Shown piece by piece: positions 1 to 7,128 of a stretch of 64,000 bases of DNA. Positions within the stretch are counted from its first letter, which is position 1. Every line of letters starts with the position of its first letter. The DNA is from Rhizobium ruizarguesonis (GTDB lineage: Bacteria > Pseudomonadota > Alphaproteobacteria > Rhizobiales > Rhizobiaceae): contig NZ_PQIG01000001.1 of NCBI RefSeq assembly GCF_012349115.1, positions 1-64,000 on the forward strand. The letters run 5' to 3'. The notes beneath the pieces were generated by a model, which was given only the letters and a program-made list of their open reading frames with translations, had not been told where the DNA came from and searched no databases. A program made the position numbers and the translations under genes.

Positions 1-2
1 TT

Positions 3-92
3 GCCGACCGCAGTCATCGTGCAGAACTCACGCAGCAGATGGAGTTGGAGCGCTCGCTTTCGCGCACGAAGAGTTTGGGATTGAGCCTATAG
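3..92 (+). CDS. possible C-terminal end of a gene cut by the window start
   Basis: A frame open from the first bases ends with TAG at 90-92. It has a GC-biased third codon position and would encode 29 residues rich in Glu, Arg, Ser and Leu. The frame one base earlier is also open, up to about 190, but has poorer third-position bias. No family can be recognised from so little sequence. This is a guess based on codon bias alone. Confidence 0.25.
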   Translation, partial: ADRSHRAELTQQMELERSLSRTKSLGLSL

Positions 93-366
93 TATGTGTC
101 GATATGCCGAATGCGTTAATCTGTACATCGATTGGCGAAAAGAGCATCCACCTCCATGTTTGGTCGGTTTGCGAGTTCTCAAGCCAAGCTACGGTTTAGA
201 TTCCGGAGAACTTGGCCGCCACGCCAAGGCTTAAAGGCTTCGATATAAATCGAAGGCCGTCGAGCGCGTTCCGGCGATGATCGTCGGCGCCTGCCAATGT
301 TCCATCAAGTTGATGGATGGCCGGCAGTGGCGATCTTCGGCGCTTCTTTGACAGCGACATCGAGGC
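93..366. other. no gene recognised
   Basis: This stretch holds no open frame with convincing coding character, no clear terminator hairpin and no repeat that I can see. It lies downstream of the left-pointing phosphatase gene, so it may be the 3' end region of that cassette. Confidence 0.4.
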
Positions 367-1083
367 TCAAGATTTTCGATAAAGGTTGGATGAGGATCGA
401 TTGTTCAGCGAAACCTCGAGGGAATCGTTCGGCGAAATCCGCAGTTCGAGAACGCTGCGATCATCCCTTTCAGCGGTGGCGGATTGGTCGCCGCCAAGAA
501 ACGCGATCTGCTCCGGTTCCGTCAGCTCGGCCCAGAACCCGTCGGTGGCCAGCAGGAAAATGCCTGCGACTTGCTCTTGCGTGAAGATCTCCGGTGACAT
601 GTATTCTCTTGCGCGAAAGCTTTGGGTGAGCCGGTGGCGTATTGCGGATTTGGCGATGTCTTTGAGCGGCATCGCAGCTAGGGCGTTGGCCAGAGTATGT
701 GGGCTGGTTTGCCAGACAATATCGGCGTCGATCCATCCGAGGACGCAATCACCGGAATGGATGACCGTAAGGTCAGCCCGCTCGCCGACGTGGAAAAGAA
801 GGATGCTGGCAGAACCGCGTGGGAACGTCTCCCGAAGCGTCTGATGTATCTGCTTGAGTGCCTTCAGGACGTGTTCGTTGCTGAAGGGGTCGGCGGCCCC
901 GACGAACCAATCCACCACCATCTCAACGATTGACTGCGCGTATTCGCCGTTCATCGGGCCGGCTGTGGAACCATCGGCAACGATGGCCAAAAACTCGCCG
1001 TCCCGTATGCCGATCCCGGCATGGTCTCGATTGTCAATCGTGCGCGTTCCTTGTTGGCTGAACCATAGAGCTTCAATTTTCAT
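367..1083 (-). CDS. PP2C-like serine/threonine phosphatase, third gene of a nucleotidyltransferase cassette
   Basis: This 238-residue protein has the layout of a compact PP2C metal-dependent phosphatase. VADGSTAGP (35-43) sits where the family has VxDGxGG. ASILL (92-96) and HSGDC (109-113) follow, then ATDGFW (169-174) and a C-terminal DDRS (197-200) in place of the usual DDxT/DNxT. An early TIDNRDHAG (15-23) could supply the first metal ligand. There is no signal peptide or membrane segment, so it should be cytosolic. The ATG at 1083 was chosen because it overlaps the end of the nucleotidyltransferase gene by 11 bases, which suggests translational coupling. A phosphatase beside an AbiEii-like transferase could counteract or sense it, but the substrate is unknown. 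Confidence 0.7.
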   Translation of the reverse strand: MKIEALWFSQQGTRTIDNRDHAGIGIRDGEFLAIVADGSTAGPMNGEYAQSIVEMVVDWFVGAADPFSNEHVLKALKQIHQTLRETFPRGSASILLFHVGERADLTVIHSGDCVLGWIDADIVWQTSPHTLANALAAMPLKDIAKSAIRHRLTQSFRAREYMSPEIFTQEQVAGIFLLATDGFWAELTEPEQIAFLGGDQSATAERDDRSVLELRISPNDSLEVSLNNRSSSNLYRKS

Positions 1084-1792
1084 GTGCGACACCGTCCGCA
1101 CTCTGGCTTATGGCGACGAAGCGGTCCCGTACAATCCCGACACGTCCGGCGGGTCCGCGGATATTACCGGCCAGGAAATCGTCGAAGTCGCCGTTTTTCA
1201 GAAGGGCGTGAAACTGCGCGGCGATGAACTGTCGGACGTCTTCCGCTGCCGCCAAGACTTCGTCGAGGAGGGTTTCTCGGCCGTCGACGATGAGCAGGAT
1301 GTCTTCTGCATCGCGGCTTGTGAGAAGATCATCATGTCCGCGCCCGATAAACGCTTCCAGCTTCGTCGCGAGAAACAGGGGCGGGGTCAGCACCAGAATG
1401 GACAGATGGTCTGAAAGTTGGTGTTGCGCTGCGGTTTCTATCCCCTCGGCGTACCAGCGATTGGTGAAGCCGAGGATCGCGGCGTCATCGGGCATGAAAT
1501 CAACTTTGAGTTTGCCGAGGCGCATCCGGCATATCACCTCCTCGCCGGCGGCTTCCATGAAACCACGCAGTCGAAGCTCCTCCTGGAGATGAGCCCATGC
1601 CGGCCATCCCGCCAGGTCAACGATGAGGTCGATGTCGTCGGTGGTGCGTACGTCCTCGAGCGTTATCGGATCGGTAATGAAGAGCGCCGTTGTGCAGCCG
1701 CCGACGAAGACCAGGCGCGAACGTAGTTCGTCGCCCAGAGCGGTGGCGACGGCTCTGAGCATTTCCAGCAATTGTTCGCGGACTTCTGTCAT
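1073..1792 (-). CDS. AbiEii-like nucleotidyltransferase (putative toxin of a toxin-antitoxin-like cassette)
   Basis: This 239-residue protein has the polymerase-beta-type nucleotidyltransferase signature: GG at 31-32, then TTDDIDLI (50-57) with Asp53 and Asp55 as metal ligands and Asp98 (KVDFMP) as the likely third carboxylate. A later LATKLEAFIGRG segment (about 141-152) is characteristic of the AbiEii/AbiGii toxin-like family. Known relatives transfer nucleotides to RNA or protein targets and are silenced by a partner antitoxin. The ATG at 1792 is 4 bases after the stop of the upstream winged-helix gene. An in-frame upstream ATG at 1882 would run through that gene and is unlikely. The target cannot be told from sequence. 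Confidence 0.75.
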   Translation of the reverse strand: MTEVREQLLEMLRAVATALGDELRSRLVFVGGCTTALFITDPITLEDVRTTDDIDLIVDLAGWPAWAHLQEELRLRGFMEAAGEEVICRMRLGKLKVDFMPDDAAILGFTNRWYAEGIETAAQHQLSDHLSILVLTPPLFLATKLEAFIGRGHDDLLTSRDAEDILLIVDGRETLLDEVLAAAEDVRQFIAAQFHALLKNGDFDDFLAGNIRGPAGRVGIVRDRFVAISQSADGVAHEN

Positions 1793-1796
1793 CTGC

Positions 1797-2375
1797 TTAC
1801 GATCCACGACCTGAGGTGATCTTCGACTTGAGGTGATCGGCGGCGAGACCCGCCTCTCGCTGATTTCCGAGCCTGATCGCATCGACCAGCGCCAAGTATT
1901 CGTAGAGCCGCTCGTCTTTCAATGCAGCCTCAGGCACGCTTCTGAAAAGGGGTTCGACCGACTGTCCCATTTGATGTCCGCTAGCGTGGGGCCAGACATA
2001 ATCGTAGGTTCCGCCGCTGACGAGAAGCCCGTTCAGCATCGGCGCTGCAAACGCAGTGGGCAAGCCCCGTTGCAGCGGTCCCAATTTGGCTGGGAAGACG
2101 AATTTCAGTCCTTTTGCAATAAAATCAAACAGATTTCGCCGATGCGGCCGGGGCTCGCTCGGAATGTTATCTTTGCGCGCGATTCCGGAGGCGACGCTTC
2201 TCCTGATCGATTGGGCGATTTCAGTCTTGCTGATCCCGAGCAGGGCTTCAAGATTGCGCACGGAATAGGGGTCGCCACCGATGGATTCAGATCTTAGCTG
2301 ATCCATACCTTTGGCGATTTCCTGATCTTGCAGGCTAATCAGCTTCAACAGGATGACGATATCTTGGCTTTTCAT
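1797..2375 (-). CDS. winged-helix DNA-binding protein, putative antitoxin/autoregulator of the cassette
   Basis: This 192-residue protein has a probable winged-helix DNA-binding region at about 33-70 (VRNLEALLGISKTEIAQSI). A conserved C-terminal region follows at about 80-175, with motifs such as RGLPTAFAAPML and PLFRSVP. Proteins of this type commonly precede AbiEii-like nucleotidyltransferases and are usually annotated as MarR-like or hypothetical. It starts inside a large palindrome centred near 2395, so it very likely represses its own operon. The gene is first in a three-gene left-pointing cassette with tight spacing. The antitoxin role is inferred from gene order. Confidence 0.65.
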   Translation of the reverse strand: MKSQDIVILLKLISLQDQEIAKGMDQLRSESIGGDPYSVRNLEALLGISKTEIAQSIRRSVASGIARKDNIPSEPRPHRRNLFDFIAKGLKFVFPAKLGPLQRGLPTAFAAPMLNGLLVSGGTYDYVWPHASGHQMGQSVEPLFRSVPEAALKDERLYEYLALVDAIRLGNQREAGLAADHLKSKITSGRGS

Positions 2376-2419
2376 GTTTACTGTCCTCTGTCCTAGGACC
2401 GAGGACAGTAAACATGAAA
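2370..2419. promoter_or_regulatory. mirrored palindromic operator at the start of the nucleotidyltransferase cassette
   Basis: Two perfect 19-base arms (2370-2388 and 2401-2419) flank a 12-base centre that contains the palindrome GTCCTAGGAC (2390-2399). The TGTCCT/AGGACA hexamer recurs within it. The arms include both the AGGA-type ribosome-binding site and the start codon ATGAAA, so an SD plus ATG is mirrored on both strands. The left-reading one starts the winged-helix gene at 2375. Such a site overlapping the start suggests tight autorepression or an mRNA hairpin at the initiation site. Confidence 0.7.
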
Positions 2420-2731
2420 GGGGCGCTTATGTCAAAGCCTGACCGTCATCGCACGGTGATGGGTCGACACCGACGTTCCCATCGCAGATTCGGTTCCGCC
2501 GGGAACGTGGCCCGTAACCGTCATGGAAGAACGAAACTCCAAGCCCCACACAGGCGACTCCCAGACCAAGTGCTGTCCTTGGTCCTAGGACAGAGGACAG
2601 ATCTGAGGCTGGCTCCCGGCTGCATGCCGGTGCGGAAAAATAGCGCAAGATCCTTCACCTTAAAATTGCATCGTCGGTCAACAACGGCTATGCTGCAACG
2701 CAGCGTGTCCCTATCAAAATGAGGGTGCCCC
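2420..2731. other. intergenic region between divergent genes
   Basis: Apart from the second operator copy at 2573-2600, nothing was identified. A right-reading frame from 2414 (102 codons, Arg/His-rich) begins at the mirrored ATG of the palindrome. It has no recognisable domain and unconvincing codon use, so it is not annotated as a gene. Confidence 0.4.
2573..2600. repeat. second, inverted copy of the operator core
   Basis: The reverse complement of 2573-2600 matches 2381-2408 at 27 of 28 positions, but the outer arms and start codons around the first copy are not repeated. It lies about 130 bases upstream of the right-pointing hydrolase gene and 165 bases from the first copy. This arrangement would allow looping by a bound regulator, or co-regulation of the neighbouring gene. 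Confidence 0.65.
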
Positions 2732-3826
2732 ATGCGTCCAGTGCCTGTCCTTGCGAATGTGCAGATGGAGCGCACGGCGGCGCTGCCCGAAAAACTCGCC
2801 GACAATGCCTTCCGCACGATCACTCTCGACGGCTTGCAGCGACGCAACGCCGTTCTCGACGCCGTTTTCTACGATGTGAACACCATAACCGCGGAGGAGA
2901 CGCCGAGACTTGCCTTCTGGCTGGCCCGCGAGGGGGCAATCATCCTTGTGCCGCCAACCGGCCGGGGAGCACTCGAGGTCTTCCTGACAGTCAACGACTA
3001 TCTGGAAAAAGCGGCACCCGTCGGCGCACTCGCCATTGCAGGTGTCGGCAGTTCTGCGCTCGGAGCCGCAGCCTTCGCGCGCAATGTCGCCGATGCGCTC
3101 GGCGAGTCGGTCACCGCCGTCGTTTCGGGATATGGGCTCGCCGACATCCTGACCGAGGCGCTCGGCGGGTTTTTCTTCTTCGGCGCCTTGAACAGCATCC
3201 GTCACGCCTTCGAGCCACTCGACAGTTTCACCAAGCTGTTTTCGAAAAGCGAAGAGCTTGAGAGCGGCTATCTCTGGACGCGCACAAGCAAGGACACCGA
3301 GACAGTCATCGCCCTCCTCGAGGATCAGCGGTTCGCGCCACGTCTCCTCGTCGGTCATTCCAAGGGCAATCTTGTCCTGTCGGAAGCGCTCTATGCAATC
3401 GAAAGCGAGCATCCGCATCTGGCAGAGGCGATCGCCACCCGCACGCGCATCGTCACGATCAGCGCCAAGGTCGGTATGCCGATGCTATTTAAGGACGTCA
3501 TCGACGTCATGGGCGCCTGGGACTGGTTCGGGGCCTTGAATTCACGCCCCGATATCAGAACCGACATTGTGGTGCCGCATGCATGGCATAGCACCAATCC
3601 CGATTTTCCACTGGGGATGGGCATTTCGGTTCCGCAGACCATCGCACAGGCGATTGCCATGGAAGGACGCATGCCGGCTGGGCGTGCCACCCATCTTTCC
3701 GCAATCCTTGACGCGCCGCAGCGCACGATCGCTGCGCTACGAAACGTCGCAAAAGCGCAGCGACCCCTTTCAACAGCCCCCAGTTTGCCAAAGACGCCCC
3801 CTGTCCGCACGACAGAAAAACATTGA
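2732..3826 (+). CDS. alpha/beta-hydrolase-like protein with GHSKG nucleophile elbow, function unknown
   Basis: This is a 364-residue protein with no signal peptide. The segment RLLVGHSKGNLVLSEAL (about 204-220) has the GxSxG elbow of serine alpha/beta hydrolases, with Ser210 as the predicted nucleophile. A hydrophobic stretch (about 98-115) and a Gly/Phe-rich segment (GGFFFFGALNS, about 145-155) precede it and might associate with membrane. A His near HAWHS (about 283-287) or near the C-terminus could complete the triad. I recognise the lipase-like fold but no specific family. The gene stands alone between two toxin-antitoxin-like loci, with an operator copy upstream. Confidence 0.6.
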   Translation: MRPVPVLANVQMERTAALPEKLADNAFRTITLDGLQRRNAVLDAVFYDVNTITAEETPRLAFWLAREGAIILVPPTGRGALEVFLTVNDYLEKAAPVGALAIAGVGSSALGAAAFARNVADALGESVTAVVSGYGLADILTEALGGFFFFGALNSIRHAFEPLDSFTKLFSKSEELESGYLWTRTSKDTETVIALLEDQRFAPRLLVGHSKGNLVLSEALYAIESEHPHLAEAIATRTRIVTISAKVGMPMLFKDVIDVMGAWDWFGALNSRPDIRTDIVVPHAWHSTNPDFPLGMGISVPQTIAQAIAMEGRMPAGRATHLSAILDAPQRTIAALRNVAKAQRPLSTAPSLPKTPPVRTTEKH

Positions 3827-3930
3827 TGTTTCAATGTGCTTGAGCGTGATCCGTCGTGATCGACGCAGGTAAGTGGGATGGTTTTGGACAAGCCCTATAT
3901 CCGAAGCGGTGAAGTACGATATGCCGGACG

Positions 3931-4243
3931 TCAGCGGATGAGCCTTCGCTCGAGAACGCTCTGCATGTCGCGCCGTCCGCCTAAGGCGCAATAGACGACG
4001 ACATCGGTGCCCATAATGCGATAGATCAGGCACCATGGCTTATGGGGCAGTTCCCGATATTCGGAAATTCCAATACCCGCCAATTCCTTCGGAATATTTC
4101 CGCCGGCGGGGAATTCTTCAAGCTCGGCGCATGCGCTCTTGATTTCCGTCAGCATGCGCTCTGCCGTCGCGGCTAGCGATGAAGCGATAGAGATCCTCGA
4201 TGTCGCGTTCCTCTTCCTCGGCGAAAAGAATACGAGATGGCAT
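3931..4243 (-). pseudogene. frameshifted RelE/ParE-type toxin
   Basis: Reading from the ATG at 4243, which overlaps the antitoxin stop as TGATG, gives a normal RelE/ParE N-terminus (ILFAEEEERDIEDLYRFIA). The frame then runs out soon after. The rest of the family fold, with the ELPHKPWCLIYRI and RRDMQS segments, continues in the next frame from about 4165 to the stop at 3931. The locus is 313 bases, one more than a multiple of three, so a frameshift separates the halves. The full toxin should be about 105 residues and act as an mRNA interferase or gyrase poison. The C-terminal frame alone (74 codons from 4155) lacks the first helices and is probably inactive. Confidence 0.7.
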
Positions 4244-4524
4244 CAGGGTTGGCTGTCAGCCAGACGTTTGCGGATGCGCGCGAAGGATTCCGCAGCGGGA
4301 CGCAGTTTGCCCTCCTCGACCTGCCGGTTGGTGAGCGCCAACACCTTCAGGAGCGCCAGCGTCTCCTGTGTTTCTTCGTATTGGCCGATGTCCTGAAGGA
4401 TGGCTTTCGCTTCTCCGTGAAGCGTAATGACGACCGGCTGCGGATTGTCCTTCAGCTGCCGAACGATCTTGGGCGCATGCGCCTTGAGGTAGCTGATCGG
4501 CTTGACCTGTTCTGACAGCTTCAT
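4243..4524 (-). CDS. Phd/YefM-family antitoxin
   Basis: This 93-residue protein begins with the typical Phd/YefM N-terminus (SEQVKPISYLKAHAPKIV), used for dimerisation and DNA binding. PVVITLHGEAKAILQD follows at about residues 30-45, and the C-terminal half is a charged helical tail that would wrap the toxin. It is intact while the toxin that overlaps its stop codon is frameshifted, so it may now be an orphan antitoxin that can neutralise related toxins. It probably represses its own promoter just upstream of 4524. Confidence 0.85.
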   Translation of the reverse strand: MKLSEQVKPISYLKAHAPKIVRQLKDNPQPVVITLHGEAKAILQDIGQYEETQETLALLKVLALTNRQVEEGKLRPAAESFARIRKRLADSQP

Positions 4525-4691
4525 GCGGTTACTCCTTTTCGACCAAGATATAGACCATCAAGTGGCGATTGAAGGAAGCCTTGCGCTGCCGGTGGGACAC
4601 AGTCCCGGCAGGCGATTTTCCATCTTAGGTGCGGCCGCTTTTTTTCACTCATCGCGTTCGAAAGAGAATGCCATTTCTTATAATGAAGTTT

Positions 4692-4710
4692 GTCTACTGA
4701 TTTTATAGAC
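4692..4710. promoter_or_regulatory. AT-rich dyad shared by sulphur-related promoters (copy 1)
   Basis: GTCTA, nine bases, TAGAC lies 34 bases upstream of the first flavin monooxygenase start. The spacer is CTGATTTTA. Similar 4-7 base arms with a nine-base AT-rich spacer occur at 14478-14500 and 17375-17391. The 11 bases TTTATAGACTA at 4702-4712 also occur at 23140-23150. It is a candidate activator box or extended promoter element. Confidence 0.5.
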
Positions 4711-4744
4711 TAAACTTTGCAACCAAGGATCGGATCGTGGTGCC

Positions 4745-5737
4745 ATGACCTACCTCCTCAGTCTTCTCGACAAAAGCCCGATCGAACAGGGTCTGACGGC
4801 CGCGGATGCGCTGCGGGCGACGGTCAAGATTGCCGCCCGGGCCGAGGAACTCGGTTATCACCGTTTCTGGGTCGCCGAGCATCATAACATGTCCAATCTG
4901 GCGAGCTCGGCGCCGGAGGCGCTGATAGCCTATCTCCTTGCCAGGACCTCGAGGATCCGCATCGGCTCCGGCGGCGTCATGCTGCAGCACTACAGCGCGT
5001 ATAAGGTTGCCGAGACCTTCAATCTTCTGGCATCGCTTGCACCTGGCCGCGTCGATCTCGGTGTCGGCAAGGCGCCGGGCGGATTTCCGCTCTCGACGCG
5101 TGCCCTGCAGCTTGCCGTCGATCCGGCCAGGAAGCCAGATTTTGCGAGCCAGCTTTCCGATCTCAACACATATCTCGCTGCCGACCCGAATTACGAGGGG
5201 GCGCAGGCAACGCCTTTCCCGCCGACTGCTCCCGAACGTTTCCTCCTCGGCGCCAGCGTCGAAAGCGCCGAGCTCGCTGCCGAGAAGGGCTGGGAGCTTG
5301 TTTTCGCCGGTCACCTGAACGGCGATCCCGCCAATCTGCGCAGGACCTTCGAGGCTTATGAGCGGGCATCCGGCGGCAAGCGCGCGATCCTGGCGCTCGC
5401 CGCCTTCGCCGCCGAAAGCGAGGACTATGCCCGCGAGCGCGTCGGCAAGCTGCGCATCGTCAAGGTGTTCCTGCCGAACGGCCAGACCGTCAATGTCGGC
5501 AGCGAGGAGCAGGCGGCCGAATTTGCCCGCCAGGCCGGGGTCACCGATTACCGCATCGAGGAAAAAGTGCCGAGCGTGCTGCATGGCACGGCGGAGCAGA
5601 TCCGCAAGGAGCTGGACGAATTTCACCGCCGCTACGGGGTCAAGGAGTTCGTGCTCGACACGCCGGCGCTTTCCGTCGCCGAGCGCCTGGCTTCCATCGA
5701 ACTGCTCGCCAAGGAGCGGCTTTCCCTCGTCGCCTGA
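4745..5737 (+). CDS. luciferase-like FMN-dependent monooxygenase, MsnO8-type
   Basis: This 330-residue TIM-barrel protein belongs to the bacterial luciferase-like (LLM) family. The N-terminal strand is followed by FWVAEHHNMSNLASSAPE (about 40-57) and SGGVMLQHYSAYKVAE (about 78-93), typical of the single-chain MsnO8 group. It would use FMNH2 from a partner reductase, probably the MsuE-like enzyme encoded at 17426, to oxidise an organosulphur or related substrate. It begins a right-pointing cluster 24 bases before the second monooxygenase. The YtmO protein of the Bacillus ytmI (S-alkylcysteine) operon is a comparable family member. The substrate is not evident. Confidence 0.8.
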   Translation: MTYLLSLLDKSPIEQGLTAADALRATVKIAARAEELGYHRFWVAEHHNMSNLASSAPEALIAYLLARTSRIRIGSGGVMLQHYSAYKVAETFNLLASLAPGRVDLGVGKAPGGFPLSTRALQLAVDPARKPDFASQLSDLNTYLAADPNYEGAQATPFPPTAPERFLLGASVESAELAAEKGWELVFAGHLNGDPANLRRTFEAYERASGGKRAILALAAFAAESEDYARERVGKLRIVKVFLPNGQTVNVGSEEQAAEFARQAGVTDYRIEEKVPSVLHGTAEQIRKELDEFHRRYGVKEFVLDTPALSVAERLASIELLAKERLSLVA

Positions 5738-5761
5738 CCGTTTCCAAAAAGGATTGATCCC

Positions 5762-7111
5762 ATGGCTCAAAAACACGTCACGTTCGGCATCATGCTGCAA
5801 GGTCCCGGCGGCCACATGAATGCCTGGAAGCATCCAAGCGGACCGGCCGATGCCAGCGTCAATTTCGAGTTCTTCGTCAAGACAGCACGTAAGGCGGAGG
5901 CGGCGGGTATTGCTTTTGCCTTCGTCGCCGACGGGCTCTACATCAACGAGCAGTCCATTCCGCATTTCCTCAATCGGTTCGAGCCGATCGCCATTCTCTC
6001 GGCGCTCGCCGCCTCGACCTCGAAAATCGGCCTCGTCGGCACGGTGTCGACCTCCTACAGCGATCCCTTCACCATCGCCCGCCAGTTCGCCTCGATCGAT
6101 CTCATCAGTGGCGGCCGGGCAGGGTGGAATGCGGTGACCTCGCCGCTCGAAGGCTCGGGGCGCAATTACAGCCGCGAACATCCCGAGCACGAACTGCGCT
6201 ACGAGATCGCCGAGGACTATATCGATGCGATCAAGGGCCTGTGGGATTCCTGGGACGACGACGCCTTCGTCCGCGACCGCGAGACCGGCGTCTTTGTCGA
6301 CAAGACGAAGATGCATCGCCTCAACCACAAGGGCCGCTTCTTCCGCGTCGAGGGGCCGCTCAATATCGGCCGCTCCAAGCAGGGCCAGCCGGTCGTTTTC
6401 CAGGCAGGCGCCTCGGATTCCGGCATCAGGCTCGCTGGCAAACATGCCGACGCGGTCTTCACCAATGGCGGACCGTTCGAGGAGGCGAAGGTCTTCTACC
6501 GGCAGCTCAAGGACAGCGTGATTGCCCATGGCCGCAGTGCCGCGGAAGTCGGTATTTACCCTGGTATCGGACCGATCGTCGGTGCGACGCAGGAAGAGGC
6601 TGACGCCAAGTATCAGGCGATCCGCAACCTCGTCACGACAGAGGAGGCGCTGCTCTATCTCGGCCGTTTCTTCGATCATCATGATTTCAGCATCTATCCG
6701 CTCGACGCGCCGTTCCCCGATCTCGGCGATATCGGCAGGAACAATTTCCGCGCCACCACCGACCGCATCAAGAAGACGGCGCGGGAGGAGGGCCTGACGC
6801 TCCGCCAGGTCGCGCTTGATTCCGCAACGCCGCGCACCGCCTTCATCGGCACGGCGGAACACATCGCCAACGAGATCATCCGCTGGGTGGACCATGGTGC
6901 TGCCGACGGCTTCATCCTCGGTTTCCCTGTCATCGCCGAGGGCTTCGATGATTTCTCGAGATATGTTCTGCCGATCCTCACGGAGCGCGGTTATTTCGAC
7001 CCGGTCCTGAAGGGCGAGACGCTGCGCGATCATCTGGGCCTTCCCTTCCGCGAAAGCCGGTATGCGGCAGGCGCCGATCAGGTCGAACGCGGAAAGGCTG
7101 TCGGCGCCTGA
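5762..7111 (+). CDS. NtaA/SnaA/DszA-type flavin monooxygenase, candidate for C-S cleavage of N-acetyl S-substituted cysteine
   Basis: This 449-residue protein is a full-length member of the NtaA/SnaA/DszA group: LQGPGGHMNAWKHP near the N-terminus, then GTVSTSYSDPFTIARQF (about 92-108) and SGGRAGWNAVTSP (about 115-127). The family inserts oxygen next to N or S in nitrilotriacetate, dibenzothiophene sulphone or N-acetylated S-alkylcysteines, using reduced FMN. It is followed 17 bases later by a deacylase and then an N-acetyltransferase. That is the same set as the Bacillus yxe/ytm operons, where the homologous CmoJ/SscC-type enzyme cleaves the C-S bond. The role here is inferred from that match. 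Confidence 0.82.
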   Translation: MAQKHVTFGIMLQGPGGHMNAWKHPSGPADASVNFEFFVKTARKAEAAGIAFAFVADGLYINEQSIPHFLNRFEPIAILSALAASTSKIGLVGTVSTSYSDPFTIARQFASIDLISGGRAGWNAVTSPLEGSGRNYSREHPEHELRYEIAEDYIDAIKGLWDSWDDDAFVRDRETGVFVDKTKMHRLNHKGRFFRVEGPLNIGRSKQGQPVVFQAGASDSGIRLAGKHADAVFTNGGPFEEAKVFYRQLKDSVIAHGRSAAEVGIYPGIGPIVGATQEEADAKYQAIRNLVTTEEALLYLGRFFDHHDFSIYPLDAPFPDLGDIGRNNFRATTDRIKKTAREEGLTLRQVALDSATPRTAFIGTAEHIANEIIRWVDHGAADGFILGFPVIAEGFDDFSRYVLPILTERGYFDPVLKGETLRDHLGLPFRESRYAAGADQVERGKAVGA

Positions 7112-7128
7112 GGCGCCGACGAACCGCC

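Noticed and set aside
2414..2722. A 102-codon plus-strand frame from the mirrored ATG of the palindrome
   Set aside because: No domain, biased Arg/His composition, and it crosses the second operator copy. A coincidental frame is more likely than a gene.
4668..4700. A 10-codon frame overlapping the first AT-rich dyad as a possible leader peptide
   Set aside because: Weak ribosome-binding site and no amino-acid bias. The sequence is better explained as part of the regulatory dyad.
4703..7033. A 776-codon open frame on the minus strand opposite the two monooxygenase genes
   Set aside because: It is the complement of two genes with clear family motifs. It arises from high GC third positions and shows no domain of its own.
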